A stretch of DNA of 35,316 bases from an uncultured Opitutales bacterium (GTDB lineage Bacteria > Verrucomicrobiota > Verrucomicrobiia > Opitutales > Seribacteraceae). The translations under genes were made by a program, and so were the position numbers. A model generated the notes under the pieces. The model was given only the letters and a program-made list of their open reading frames with translations, did not search any database and was not told the origin of the DNA. Every line of letters starts with the position of its first letter. Position 1 is the first letter of the stretch. The DNA lies in NCBI GenBank assembly GCA_943789375.1, contig CALSTX010000008.1, positions 1-35,316 of the forward strand, given 5' to 3'. Below are positions 27,082 through 35,316 of this stretch, piece after piece.

Positions 27082-28122
27082 TTACTGTGTTACTAATCTG
27101 TCCACTTGGTCGCGTGTCAATGTCCCTAAGAGATCGAGGAATTTACCAGTCCCATTGGCAACACAGCAAAGCGGGTCTTCTGCTTGTATTACGGTTAATC
27201 CAGTCGCATCACTTATCACTTGATCAAGGCCACGAATTAATGCTCCTCCGCCTGCTAGAACTATTCCACGGTCAATAAGGTCAGCGGAGTGCTCAGGTTG
27301 GCATCTATCTAGTGCATTTTTGACCAAGTCTACGATCTGAGTAACTACTTCTTTTAATGCTTCTTCTCGAATTTCTTGGGATGTTATATGTTTTGTAACT
27401 GGTAGACCAGCTGTCGCATCTCGACCTCTTACATCCATGCTAATTTCTCCATTCACAATGGGAGCTGCGGAGCCTACATTAAATTTTATTTCTTCTGCAG
27501 TTCTTTCCCCAATTAAAAGTCCATATGCCTTTTTCATGTAAGCAATAATTGCTTCATCAAGTTCGTCTCCCCCCACTCTTATACTTCTTTGAAAAGAGAC
27601 ACCTGAAATTGAAATAATCGCTACCTCTGTAGTTCCTCCGCCAATATCAACAATCATATTGGCATATTCTTCGTGTATCGGTAATCCCGCACCAATTGAA
27701 GCTGCCATTGGTTCACCAAGTAATAGTACTTCTCTAGCGCCAGCTCTTATTGCGGAGTCTTTAACTGCTCGTTTCTCAACCGCTGTGATGCCCGAAGGAA
27801 CCGCAATGACAACACGGGGGGGCACTAACTTTCTTTTATCTACCTTTTCAATGAAATATCGAAGCATTGCTTCTGAAATTTCGAAGTCTGCAATTACTCC
27901 ATCTTTCATTGGGCGGAGTGCCTCAATTGTTCCGGGAGTACGCCCTAGCATTTTTTTTGCATCTGATCCAACAGCACAAACCTTTTTACTAGTTTTATAT
28001 CTTGCAACCACACTTGGTTCTCTAAGTACGATACCTCTATCCTTTACGAACACCAATGTGTTAGCTGTGCCAAGATCAATTCCAATGTCATTGGATAAAA
28101 AGCCGAATAAATTACCTATCAT
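27082..28122 (-). CDS. mreB: Rod shape-determining protein MreB (actin homologue)
   Basis: A 346-residue actin-fold ATPase that directs lateral cell-wall synthesis. It has phosphate-1 DIGIDLGTANTLVFVKDRGI (12-31), the SGITAVEKRAVKDSA block, phosphate-2 IVDIGGGTTEVAIIS (about 160-174), AGGGALIRGLD (about 285-295) and the usual length. The start ATG at 28122 gives MIGNLFGFLSND, normal for MreB. The 61-base gap to lgt is the largest in this block and may contain an additional promoter; a weak TTTGATT/AATCAAA inverted repeat (28145-28171) lies in it. Confidence 0.97.
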   Translation of the reverse strand: MIGNLFGFLSNDIGIDLGTANTLVFVKDRGIVLREPSVVARYKTSKKVCAVGSDAKKMLGRTPGTIEALRPMKDGVIADFEISEAMLRYFIEKVDKRKLVPPRVVIAVPSGITAVEKRAVKDSAIRAGAREVLLLGEPMAASIGAGLPIHEEYANMIVDIGGGTTEVAIISISGVSFQRSIRVGGDELDEAIIAYMKKAYGLLIGERTAEEIKFNVGSAAPIVNGEISMDVRGRDATAGLPVTKHITSQEIREEALKEVVTQIVDLVKNALDRCQPEHSADLIDRGIVLAGGGALIRGLDQVISDATGLTVIQAEDPLCCVANGTGKFLDLLGTLTRDQVDRLVTQ

Positions 28123-28183
28123 GTATGGATAATACTTTACTACTTTTGATTAATTTATTGCAACAATCAAAGAGAGTCAGCAA

Positions 28184-29029
28184 TTAATTTTGATATTGTG
28201 AAGTTTTTCTCTTGGCTAGGTAGATAAGAAAAATTCCACCTATTGCTAGAAAAATGGAATAAAATTGGCCCCTAGACATTCCTAAAATCAATGAGGCGTC
28301 TGGTTCTCTAAACAATTCATTGGTAATTCTTCCTACCGAATAAAGAAATAGAAATTCCCCCGTTAAATGGCCTGGGCACTTTTTGGTTATATCAGTTTTC
28401 CAAAATCGCCATTGAACATAAATAAATGGAATCAGACCCTCCAATAGTGCCGCATATATTTGAGACGGATGCCTTGCTACTCCAATTATAAAGTCAGGTG
28501 CTTTTGGAAATAGAACGCCAAAGGAAATCTCTGTGGTTTTACCCCATAGTTCTCCGTTAATGAAATTAGCTATTCTTCCAAAAAAAATACCCGGAGGCAC
28601 GATACTTACAATTAAATCACCAATGGGAAAAGGAGATTGTTTTGAGTGCCTAGCGTACCACAGTGTAGCAATACATACCCCAACGAATCCTCCATGACTA
28701 GCCATTCCGCCTTCCCAAACTCTGAGTATTATAAGAGGGTCTTCTATTAGTTTTGATCCCTGATATAGAATCGCATAACCAACTCGACCACCAATTAGAA
28801 CGCCGAGGATTTGAAAAGTCATCAGGTTCATGATTTGCTCTGGGTCATAGGGACTACGTCCACGTTTCCAGGCCAATCTTAAAATCATTCCTGCAGCAAT
28901 AAAGCCACATAAATAGGCGATGCCATACCATCTAATTCCACCTGGGCCCCAATCATCATAAGGAGCCGGGAATTGTACGAGAAAAGGGCTTAAGTTATGG
29001 GTCCAATATTCTGTAAGGTTAAATTTCAC
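28184..29029 (-). CDS. lgt: Prolipoprotein diacylglyceryl transferase
   Basis: The first step of lipoprotein maturation: it moves diacylglycerol from phosphatidylglycerol onto the lipobox Cys. The 281-residue, seven-span membrane protein has the hallmark GRIANFINGELWG (about 150-162), GGMASHGGFVGV, and RHPSQIYAALLEG. The start is a GTG at 29029 with GGAG only one base upstream, which is unusually close; no better start is visible. It lies 12 bases after the CBS/DUF21 gene. Confidence 0.93.
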   Translation of the reverse strand: MKFNLTEYWTHNLSPFLVQFPAPYDDWGPGGIRWYGIAYLCGFIAAGMILRLAWKRGRSPYDPEQIMNLMTFQILGVLIGGRVGYAILYQGSKLIEDPLIILRVWEGGMASHGGFVGVCIATLWYARHSKQSPFPIGDLIVSIVPPGIFFGRIANFINGELWGKTTEISFGVLFPKAPDFIIGVARHPSQIYAALLEGLIPFIYVQWRFWKTDITKKCPGHLTGEFLFLYSVGRITNELFREPDASLILGMSRGQFYSIFLAIGGIFLIYLAKRKTSQYQN

Positions 29030-29041
29030 ACTCCTTTGTGG

Positions 29042-30103
29042 TTAATTTGATTTAGAAATGTTCTCTTCCGATATACGAACTTCATGTTTTCTTTTTGCAA
29101 GTTCTCTCATGTCTACTGCGAGGTCGTCATGTTCGAAAATCTCCTGACCTAAAATACTTTCGATTATGTCTTCCATGGCTAGAACTCCCACTATTGAGCC
29201 AAATTCATCCACCACCATGCTTAATTGACAATGTTCAGCAAGTAAAAGCCTTAAGGCTTTGTCTGCAGTAGCATTTTCAGGTACAAAAGTAGCTTCTTTT
29301 GCCAAAGTCGCTAACTTAGACAGCTCTTTTTTTTCTACGATTGCGTTGTGAAGGTCTCTTCTTCGAACTATTCCAGTAATGGTATCTATGTTATCTTTGT
29401 AGATTGGAATGCGTGCAAACGGAACATTTGGGTGAAGTTTAAAGACTTCCTTTACGGTTAGGTTTTCCTCTAAAGAAGTTACCACTGTTCTTGGTGTCAT
29501 TATTGTTCGAACTTCTAATTTGTCTAATCTCAATGCATTTGTTACGAGAGCACTTTCTTCATTTGTCAGGGTGCCCGTTTTGGCTCCTTTTTTTGCTAAA
29601 AGAATAATCTCTTCTTCGTCGCTATCTTCTTCTTTTTCTTTATGGGGTACCACAGCTTGCACAGTAACCTTACAAATTTTGGAAAAAGGAATCATGATTA
29701 CACGGACGAAATAAAGTGGGTATACAAAATGTCCTAACACTTCAGAGCGATAAGAAAAAGCAAGATTCTTGGGAAGTATTTCGGCAAAAAAGAGTATTCC
29801 AACGGTGAGCCCGCAAGCAAATATCAGAAGGCTGTTAGAACTTCCTCCCAACGCATTTTCTGCCAAACCACCGACCAGTGTTGCACCAAGTGTATTGGCA
29901 ATCGTGTTTAAGCTTAGTATCGCCGAACTGGTTTCTTCGATTTCTTTATGAAATTTCTCGACAAGTTTCCCTTTATTTGGGGATTTTAATTTAAGGTTCT
30001 CAATTTCGGCTGAGGTTACACTTAAAATAAGTGCTTCGAGCGTTGAGCAAAGAGCAGAAATCCCAATGGTGAGAATAATCGCAATGATTAATTCGTTAAT
30101 CAC
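29042..30103 (-). CDS. DUF21/CNNM-CBS protein (hemolysin-C/CorC-like family)
   Basis: A 353-residue membrane protein. The DUF21 (CNNM) domain has four helices in about the first 150 residues (IIAIILTIGISALCSTLEALILS, then FACGLTVGILFFAEILPKNLAFSY). A CBS pair follows (about 195-325; VRTIMTPRTVVTSLEE, RIPIYKDNIDTITGIVRRRDL, then VVDEFGSIVGVLAMEDIIESILG). The C-terminal CorC_HlyC domain is absent; the protein stops about 25 residues after the CBS pair. The family is linked to Mg/Co export or regulation, but the substrate is unknown. The start is GTG at 30103 with CAGGA directly before it. It is transcribed away from gcvT. Confidence 0.85.
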   Translation of the reverse strand: MINELIIAIILTIGISALCSTLEALILSVTSAEIENLKLKSPNKGKLVEKFHKEIEETSSAILSLNTIANTLGATLVGGLAENALGGSSNSLLIFACGLTVGILFFAEILPKNLAFSYRSEVLGHFVYPLYFVRVIMIPFSKICKVTVQAVVPHKEKEEDSDEEEIILLAKKGAKTGTLTNEESALVTNALRLDKLEVRTIMTPRTVVTSLEENLTVKEVFKLHPNVPFARIPIYKDNIDTITGIVRRRDLHNAIVEKKELSKLATLAKEATFVPENATADKALRLLLAEHCQLSMVVDEFGSIVGVLAMEDIIESILGQEIFEHDDLAVDMRELAKRKHEVRISEENISKSN

Positions 30104-30171
30104 TCCTGAAAAAATAAGGCTAGAAATTTAATAGTATATACGCTTTAATTTGATCTTTAGCAAAAATATGC

Positions 30172-30188
30172 AAACATTCGCAATGTTT
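30172..30188. promoter_or_regulatory. Perfect 17-base inverted repeat in the gcvT/CBS intergenic region
   Basis: AAACATT-CGC-AATGTTT is perfectly symmetric with a 3-base centre. TTCGCA within it recurs at 30193-30198. It lies 46 bases before the gcvT start and 69 after the divergent CBS gene start, and could be an operator for either gene or an RNA hairpin. Its function is unknown. Confidence 0.5.
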
Positions 30189-30203
30189 AAAGTTCGCATC
30201 CTG

Positions 30204-30224
30204 AAATCGCTAAAGAAGCGATTT
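30204..30224 (+). promoter_or_regulatory. Perfect 8-bp hairpin just before gcvT
   Basis: AAATCGCT-AAAGA-AGCGATTT, followed by TTAATATTT. It ends 9 bases before the gcvT ATG, where a ribosome binding site would be, and no Shine-Dalgarno sequence is visible there. It could be an mRNA translation control hairpin. Confidence 0.5.
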
Positions 30225-30233
30225 TAATATTTC

Positions 30234-31331
30234 ATGACTATCATCCAAAAATTACATTTACGAGATTTGCACATCCTTAATTCAGCTAAGCTAACTGAAT
30301 TTGCAGGATGGGAAATGCCAGTTTCTTATGGAAGTGCAGTTGATGAACATTTACACACAAGGTCTCAATCCTCGCTTTTCGATGTAAGTCATATGGGAGA
30401 AATTAGAGTTCAGGGTAGAGATGCCGGTGAATTTCTAGAGTTTGTTTTAACAAATACTGTAAAAAATGTAAATTCAGGTCGTGCTATTTATTCTCCCTTT
30501 TGTTACGAAGATGGTGGAACAGTAGATGATTTGATTGTCTACAAAAGAAGTGAAGTAGATTATTTATTATGTGTAAATGCCTCGAATATTGAAAAGGATT
30601 ATAATCATTTTATTCAATACAGCAGTACTTTTGATTGTGAGATTATAAACGAATCCAATTTATTTGGGCAATTAGCCTTGCAAGGACCTATTAGTGAAAA
30701 GATTTTAGCATCTGTCATTAATCAAGACCTTTCCTGCATTTCCAAAATGTGTTTTATAGAACAAGAATTTTCAATTGGGCATGCATTGATTTCTAGAACT
30801 GGTTACAGTGGAGAAGATGGATTTGAAATTTATTGTCCATTAAAAGATCTGGAGAATTGGGCAATTGCACTGAGTCAATACGAGGGCAAGGCAGATTGTC
30901 GATGGGCAGGTCTTGCAGCCCGTGACAGTCTAAGACTCGAGGCAGGATTTCCTTTGTACGGACATGAATTATCTTCCTCTATAACTCCAGTACAAGCTGG
31001 TTTGAGTTGGGCGATCAAGTGGGAGAAAAAAGACTTTGTAGGTCGTCAAAAATTACTCACTGAATCAAAGAGTGGTGCTTCCGGTCGAGTCAGGTTTTAT
31101 GAAGTCGAGGATAGGCGTATTCCAAGAGACGGATCCAAGATTCTGTTAGATGGTAAAGAATATGGAGAAGTGTTGTCCGGTGGATACTCTCCTTCGATCA
31201 AAAAACCCATAGGGAGTGCTTGGATATCATCCAAGGGTTTGGAGCATATTAATAAGTTGGGATGGAAGGCAGAGGTTCGATCCACTAGTGTTGACTTATT
31301 TTTCGCTCCTCCTGTATTACGACGTAAATAG
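30234..31331 (+). CDS. gcvT: Aminomethyltransferase (glycine cleavage T protein)
   Basis: Transfers the aminomethyl carbon from lipoyl-GcvH to tetrahydrofolate in glycine cleavage. The 365-residue product has the GCV_T signatures FAGWEMPVSYGS (23-34), FDVSHMGEIRVQG (49-61), YEDGGTVDDLIVYKR with catalytic Asp D98/D99, SRTGYSGEDGFEIYCP (about 186-201), and AGLAARDSLRLEAGFPLYGHEL (about 222-243). It is a lone gcvT; gcvH and gcvP are not in this window. No classical Shine-Dalgarno sequence; two hairpins precede it. It converges on the amaP-like gene at 6 bases. Confidence 0.95.
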   Translation: MTIIQKLHLRDLHILNSAKLTEFAGWEMPVSYGSAVDEHLHTRSQSSLFDVSHMGEIRVQGRDAGEFLEFVLTNTVKNVNSGRAIYSPFCYEDGGTVDDLIVYKRSEVDYLLCVNASNIEKDYNHFIQYSSTFDCEIINESNLFGQLALQGPISEKILASVINQDLSCISKMCFIEQEFSIGHALISRTGYSGEDGFEIYCPLKDLENWAIALSQYEGKADCRWAGLAARDSLRLEAGFPLYGHELSSSITPVQAGLSWAIKWEKKDFVGRQKLLTESKSGASGRVRFYEVEDRRIPRDGSKILLDGKEYGEVLSGGYSPSIKKPIGSAWISSKGLEHINKLGWKAEVRSTSVDLFFAPPVLRRK

Positions 31332-31337
31332 CTGAAT

Positions 31338-31775
31338 TCAATCTGCTCCCTGAAAGCCTTTGATTATAATATCAAGTCCTTCAAAGTTTGTAAAACTTAG
31401 GTTTTCTATCATGACCGCTTCAATCCTATCACGAAGAACTTTTCGGGTATTCTTGATGTTGCAATCCTGTTTTATGCGAATCCTAATGTCTAATCGGAAG
31501 TTTTTCCCTTTTCTTTTTATAGAAGTCGAAGGTGAGAAAATACCCGGGATATCTTCGCATGATTTTTTGACTAACTCATGCAGTGCATGAGGTGTAATTT
31601 GTACATTTCCTTCTTCATCTGAAAAAACAGGGATCAATTCTTTGCGCAGTTTTCTAATCAAAAATAGTAAAGAGCAAAGGACTGCTAGAACTGCAAGTGC
31701 GTACCAATATGCCGAATTTCCAATGGCATCCGAAAACTCCCAATGAAGAAAAGTATGCCAATCAAAATTAAACAT
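31338..31775 (-). CDS. AmaP-like membrane-anchored Asp23-family protein
   Basis: A 145-residue product. One membrane helix (about 22-40, YALAVLAVLCSLLFLIRKL) precedes a soluble Asp23/Gls24-like domain (VQITPHALHELVKKSCEDIPG, FRLDIRIRIKQDCNIKNTRKVLRDRIEAVMIENL). In Gram-positive bacteria AmaP anchors the cytoplasmic Asp23 to the membrane, and here the two genes are adjacent in a Gram-negative-type context. It starts 13 bases after the asp23-like gene. Gene identity by analogy only. Confidence 0.65.
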   Translation of the reverse strand: MFNFDWHTFLHWEFSDAIGNSAYWYALAVLAVLCSLLFLIRKLRKELIPVFSDEEGNVQITPHALHELVKKSCEDIPGIFSPSTSIKRKGKNFRLDIRIRIKQDCNIKNTRKVLRDRIEAVMIENLSFTNFEGLDIIIKGFQGAD

Positions 31776-31788
31776 TAATAAGATTCAA

Positions 31789-32241
31789 TTAACTTGTTGA
31801 GTCACTTGCCCATTGGTCATCAGTTTCATCTTTTTCGGGTGAGTCCATTTTAATATCGTCAATAATTACATCGATTGATCGTGCATGGTTACCAGTCATT
31901 GAAAGAATTTGGTCTCGAATTGTTTCCTGAATAGAAACCCCGGTTTTGGCAAGGTCTACTCCAAACTCGAGAACTACTCTCACTTCAATTTCGTATCCAC
32001 CATCAGAAGTTTCTGTAACTTTCACACCGCGCTCAGATTCTTTCTTGGAGAAGAAATCAGTAAGCCCTTCAACCACTCCTGCAGTGCCAACATTAACTAC
32101 GCCTTCAACAGATTGGGTAGCCAATCGTACAATTCCTGCAATTACGCTATGGTTGATTCTAATCGTACCAAGTTCGCTCGATTCTTCTGAGAGGGTAGGG
32201 ATGGAGTTCTCCATCGATTCGTCTTTAGTTTTTTTTGTCAT
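31789..32241 (-). CDS. Asp23/Gls24 (alkaline shock) family protein
   Basis: A 150-residue soluble protein with the family pattern [28 protein letters not shown] (25-52), then [24 protein letters not shown] and an acidic C-terminus. Asp23 proteins are abundant, membrane-associated stress proteins in Firmicutes; the role here is unknown. The start overlaps the accC stop (ATGA, 32238-32241), so it is translated together with accC. Confidence 0.85.
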   Translation of the reverse strand: MTKKTKDESMENSIPTLSEESSELGTIRINHSVIAGIVRLATQSVEGVVNVGTAGVVEGLTDFFSKKESERGVKVTETSDGGYEIEVRVVLEFGVDLAKTGVSIQETIRDQILSMTGNHARSIDVIIDDIKMDSPEKDETDDQWASDSTS

Positions 32242-33626
32242 TTTCTGGATTCTTTGACTGGTTTATCAAGTAAATCTTTTGGAGCTCTCGCAAGAAACTC
32301 TTCGATGTAAGATGTGGTCGCTTCCCCTTGTCGGAATGCTGGGTCAAGAATTACAGCTTTGAGAAAATCGATATTGGTATCGATCCCTCGAATAATGTAT
32401 TCGCTTAGTGCTCGGTACATTCTGTCTAGCGCAATTTTGCGGGTTCTTCCGTATGATATTAGTTTGCATATCATGCTGTCATAATGAGGAGAGACCATGT
32501 AACCGCCATACACATGAGAGTCTACACGAACGCCATGTCCGCCTGGAGCGTAATAAAGGTCGATGGTCCCCGGCGATGGTATAAACCCTTTCGAAGGATT
32601 CTCCGCACAAATTCTGCACTCAATCGCATGTTTGTCTAGGGATATATCTTTTTGAGAGAATGAAAGTCTTTTCCCAGAGGAAATTTGGATTTGTTCTTTA
32701 ATTAAATCAATACCAGTAGCCTCTTCGGTTACTGCATGTTCGACTTGGATACGGGTATTCATTTCTATGAAATAGAAGTTGCCCTTTGCATCGACTAAAA
32801 ATTCGATAGTACCAGCGTTCACATAATTTGCTGCTTGTGCTGCTTTTAAAGCTGCTTTACCCATTCTAGTTCTCAAGCTTTTATCTAGGAAAGGGGAGGG
32901 AGCTTCTTCGATCACTTTTTGGTGTCTCCTCTGTACAGAGCAATCTCTCTCGCCCAAGTGTACCATATTTCCGTGTTTGTCTGCAAGAATTTGAAATTCG
33001 ATATGGCGCGGACTCTCCAAGTATTTTTCGACATAAAGCGAACCATCTCCAAATGCTTTCTCCGCTTCCATTCTTGCTGATAGAAACTCTTTTGCAAAAG
33101 ATACGGCATTGTGTGCAATACGCATTCCTCTTCCTCCACCTCCAGAAACTGCTTTGATAATCACAGGGAACCCAATTTTTTGAGCTACTTTTGTCGCCAC
33201 AATTTCATTTGCAAGAGGACCATCACTACCGGGTATTATAGGAACTCCCGCTTTCGCTACGGTTTCTCTAGCCATTGCCTTATCGCCCATTTTTTTGATG
33301 GTTTCAGATCGAGGGCCAATAAATTCGATGTTACATGATTCGCACTGCTCTGCAAACTCAGCGTTTTCAGATAAAAAACCGTATCCCGGGTGGATCGCAT
33401 CAATATCACCAATTTCAGCCGCACTTAAAATTCTATCTGCACGAAGGTAACTTTCAGACCCGCTAGCCGGACCAATACAAATTGCTTCGTCCGCCAGTTG
33501 TACATGAAGAGATTGTTCATCTGCTTCAGAATAAACTGCAAGTGTATGAATACCAAGTTCTCTACACGCTCTAACAATGCGAAGTGCAATTTCCCCGCGA
33601 TTTGCAATGAGAATCTTTTTAATCAT
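32238..33626 (-). CDS. accC: Biotin carboxylase of acetyl-CoA carboxylase
   Basis: Carboxylates the biotin on AccB with ATP and bicarbonate, for malonyl-CoA production. It has the N-terminal [20 protein letters not shown], the ATP-grasp glycine-rich loop [10 protein letters not shown] (161-170) with K116 and K159, [20 protein letters not shown] and [18 protein letters not shown]. At 462 residues it is of normal length (about 450). It lies 6 bases after accB and overlaps the asp23-like gene by four. accA and accD are not in this window. Confidence 0.97.
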   Translation of the reverse strand: MIKKILIANRGEIALRIVRACRELGIHTLAVYSEADEQSLHVQLADEAICIGPASGSESYLRADRILSAAEIGDIDAIHPGYGFLSENAEFAEQCESCNIEFIGPRSETIKKMGDKAMARETVAKAGVPIIPGSDGPLANEIVATKVAQKIGFPVIIKAVSGGGGRGMRIAHNAVSFAKEFLSARMEAEKAFGDGSLYVEKYLESPRHIEFQILADKHGNMVHLGERDCSVQRRHQKVIEEAPSPFLDKSLRTRMGKAALKAAQAANYVNAGTIEFLVDAKGNFYFIEMNTRIQVEHAVTEEATGIDLIKEQIQISSGKRLSFSQKDISLDKHAIECRICAENPSKGFIPSPGTIDLYYAPGGHGVRVDSHVYGGYMVSPHYDSMICKLISYGRTRKIALDRMYRALSEYIIRGIDTNIDFLKAVILDPAFRQGEATTSYIEEFLARAPKDLLDKPVKESRK

Positions 33627-33632
33627 AGCAAA

Positions 33633-34091
33633 TTACTTTTTGCGGATTTTAAAAAGTGGTTGCCCGTATTCAACGCTAACACTGTCCTCAACAAGAATTT
33701 CAATAATTTCTCCACCTTGATCTGCTTGCACTTCGTTCATTACTTTCATGGCTTCGATAATGCAAAGAACATCCCCTTTGTTTATTTTATCTCCAGAAGA
33801 TACAAATGTGGGATCATCTGGGGAGGGTTTCCTGTAAAATGTCCCTACCATAGGAGATTTGAAAATATATGTATCCTCATCCAGTTCCGTTTCATTTGTT
33901 GGAGAAGAGGCTGCTGTTGTAGGTTCTTTACGAATTTGTACAGGGATAGCATCAGTTTGATATGAAACCGGACCTTTTGAGTCACCGGGACGAGCTAATC
34001 GTAGCTTCAAGTCCTGGGTTTCTATTTCTAAATCTGTAAGATCAGATTTTTGCATTAGAGATATAATTCCTTTTAATTCGCTTAAGTCCAA
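33633..34091 (-). CDS. accB: Biotin carboxyl carrier protein of acetyl-CoA carboxylase
   Basis: Carries biotin on K116 within IIEAMKVMNE (111-120), in a C-terminal biotinyl domain (about 75-152). The N-terminal helix (MDLSELKGIISLMQKSDLTDLEI) and the Pro/Thr-rich linker (PTTAASSPTNE) are usual. The start is TTG at 34091, with an AGGAGG Shine-Dalgarno sequence 8 bases upstream, which settles the start; no nearby ATG is in frame. It is the first complete gene of the accBC operon. Confidence 0.96.
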   Translation of the reverse strand: MDLSELKGIISLMQKSDLTDLEIETQDLKLRLARPGDSKGPVSYQTDAIPVQIRKEPTTAASSPTNETELDEDTYIFKSPMVGTFYRKPSPDDPTFVSSGDKINKGDVLCIIEAMKVMNEVQADQGGEIIEILVEDSVSVEYGQPLFKIRKK

Positions 34092-34099
34092 AATGAGTT

Positions 34100-34105
34100 C
34101 CTCCT
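34100..34105 (-). promoter_or_regulatory. Ribosome binding site that fixes the accB TTG start
   Basis: A perfect AGGAGG on the minus strand lies 8 bases before the TTG at 34091. It is the strongest Shine-Dalgarno sequence seen in the window. Confidence 0.8.
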
Positions 34106-34193
34106 ATTTATAAAATTGAATGATAGATTTATAAAAATCTATTTTGAAAATCATGCAACGACAGATTTCAATGAATTAGTTTATTCCTTGCTT

Positions 34194-35316
34194 TTACTTA
34201 GTCGGAGAAAGCAAAAACTCCCATTTGGGATCATTCCACGGTCCTGTTATCTTTATCTCAGCGAAAACAGCCAAGGGATCTGCAATTTGTGCAATCTTGC
34301 TGATGATTGGAACATTTCCAATAAGTTGTATTTTAGATTTAATATTTAATTCACCATTTTCTAAGTTAATGTTTCCATTACTTACAACCTTTGATAATAA
34401 ACCAGAAAGTACAAGACTATCAAATGTAATTAGTCCATTTTCTAGTTCAAATAAACCTTCTAATGTATTAAACTTCAATGTGCCCGAAGGAAAAGGCAAA
34501 GGCAATTCATCTAAACCATTTGAAAGCAATCCAAGTAATCGAATTTTGCTTAATTCCTTGTCCTTAATTTTAATTTTACCAGTGCCGTTTAAACTCGTGA
34601 AATCAAAATCTGTACAGGTTGCATTAATACTAAAATCAACAATACCATTTTCTGATATCGAAGTTGAGTCTTTGTCAGATAATATAATTTTGTCAGTTTT
34701 TAATTGATAGGATATAATAGAATCATAAAGTTCATCTACTTTAAGATTACTTGTTTTAAGATTAATATTAGAATTCTTATTGGTTAAATTAGAATCGATA
34801 AGGAGTGAAATATTTCCATTACAAGTTTGAATTGTAGGGAAATCAAAAAGTAGGGAATTTGTTTCTTTTATTATTGTACCCTTAAAACTAGTAAAATTAA
34901 TGCCGTTCCATGAACCATTTTTATCTGTGTCTGTAATTATATGAAAATTATTATCGCTTGTTTCTGGAAAATTATACTTGTTTGACCGGATATCTATGTC
35001 GCCATGTGTGTCTACCCTAATTGTTGTTAAATTAAAGTCATCTAAGAATCCCTCCACGAAATCTCCTAGAATATTCCTTCCATCATTTATTGGAAAGTCA
35101 CCAATCATTTTGAAATTTAATAGTTCTGATTGGCGTGCTGCTAAACGTGGTATTGTAACATGACCACCAATAACACCCCTTGAATGTTCTAAATGGTTGA
35201 GAAATAAAGTAGTTTTTTTAGCATCTACATTAACATGAATATTTGAATTTATGACGTCCAACTGCTTGTATTTATAATGGGACGCATTTATCTTGCCATC
35301 AGTGCTATGGTTAGAG
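34194..35316 (-). CDS. AsmA-like protein, C-terminal part (runs off the window)
   Basis: About 370 codons are open to the end of the window; a TTG at 35261 is only an internal Met, so the gene starts outside. The visible part is a run of alternating beta strands. It ends in a block of the AsmA/TamB C-terminal kind: GLFELENGLITFDSLVLSG, LENGELNIKSKIQLIGNVPI, DPLAVFAEIKITGPWNDPKWEF. Proteins of this family span the periplasm or carry out lipid or outer-membrane assembly. No membrane anchor is in the visible part. It lies 102 bases before accB. Confidence 0.65.
   Translation of the reverse strand, partial: SNHSTDGKINASHYKYKQLDVINSNIHVNVDAKKTTLFLNHLEHSRGVIGGHVTIPRLAARQSELLNFKMIGDFPINDGRNILGDFVEGFLDDFNLTTIRVDTHGDIDIRSNKYNFPETSDNNFHIITDTDKNGSWNGINFTSFKGTIIKETNSLLFDFPTIQTCNGNISLLIDSNLTNKNSNINLKTSNLKVDELYDSIISYQLKTDKIILSDKDSTSISENGIVDFSINATCTDFDFTSLNGTGKIKIKDKELSKIRLLGLLSNGLDELPLPFPSGTLKFNTLEGLFELENGLITFDSLVLSGLLSKVVSNGNINLENGELNIKSKIQLIGNVPIISKIAQIADPLAVFAEIKITGPWNDPKWEFLLSPTK

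Noticed and set aside
28145..28171. TTTGATT/AATCAAA inverted repeat between lgt and mreB as a terminator
   Set aside because: Weak AT-rich 7-bp stem with a 13-base loop and no T tract; the genes on both sides are co-directional and could be co-transcribed.
30121..30233. Glycine riboswitch before gcvT
   Set aside because: No GGAGAG-type glycine aptamer core is present; only two simple hairpins.

Overview
The window reads as ordinary chromosomal DNA of a Gram-negative bacterium. It is probably a member of Verrucomicrobiota, perhaps a marine Opitutae-type lineage. That assignment is an inference from gene content and layout: a MoxR-DUF58-BatA/B/D/E operon, lgt-mreBCD-PBP2, accBC with Asp23-type genes, a CHASE2 cyclase, and outer-membrane and FecR-type proteins. 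No 16S gene or marker phylogeny was available. The sequence is AT-rich, intergenic spaces are very short, and TTG and GTG starts are frequent.

Layout. Positions 38-5875 (all minus strand) hold an accessory surface-protein cassette. In transcription order it is a secreted repeat protein, an outer-membrane beta-barrel protein, a FecR-like protein, and a Sel1 plus MORN repeat protein. The first two genes are cut by many single-base indels, and the last looks split by one. A tRNA-Leu(CAG) follows at 5950-6036. Next come aroC with an overlapping CobW-like gene (minus), then the SRP RNA gene ffs and dnaX (plus). Positions 9682-18393 (minus) form a complete MoxR/Bat operon. Its BatB is fused to a BatC-like TPR region and to SdrD-like calcium-loop modules, and its moxR carries one frameshift. 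A 1312-residue CHASE2-adenylate cyclase (plus) occupies 18554-22492. Positions 22497-30103 (minus) form the cell-elongation block, in transcription order CBS/DUF21 protein, lgt, mreB, mreC, mreD, PBP2 and a thioredoxin-fold protein. gcvT stands alone on the plus strand. The right end (minus) is an accB-accC-asp23-amaP-like operon preceded by the C-terminal part of an AsmA-like protein that runs off the window.

How the genes work together. Much of the window concerns the cell envelope: MreBCD and PBP2 build the lateral wall, Lgt matures lipoproteins, AccB/AccC feed fatty-acid synthesis, and the Bat complex is a membrane and periplasmic VWA/TPR machine energised by the MoxR AAA+ ATPase. The broken 5' cassette would sit at the outer membrane and periplasm.

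Most interesting signals: (1) dnaX carries a run of ten A at the end of the conserved clamp-loader core. A Shine-Dalgarno-like GGAGGA lies just upstream, and stop codons follow at once in both shifted frames. This is what a programmed slippage site making a short gamma subunit would look like. (2) The BatB-BatC-SdrD-like fusion. (3) The CHASE2 cyclase has a long coiled-coil insert containing three copies of an ANPxxS...PQID motif. (4) A family of secreted DPTHMATMATGTDL-type repeats linked to a beta-barrel and a FecR-like gene. (5) Two perfect inverted repeats lie just upstream of gcvT.
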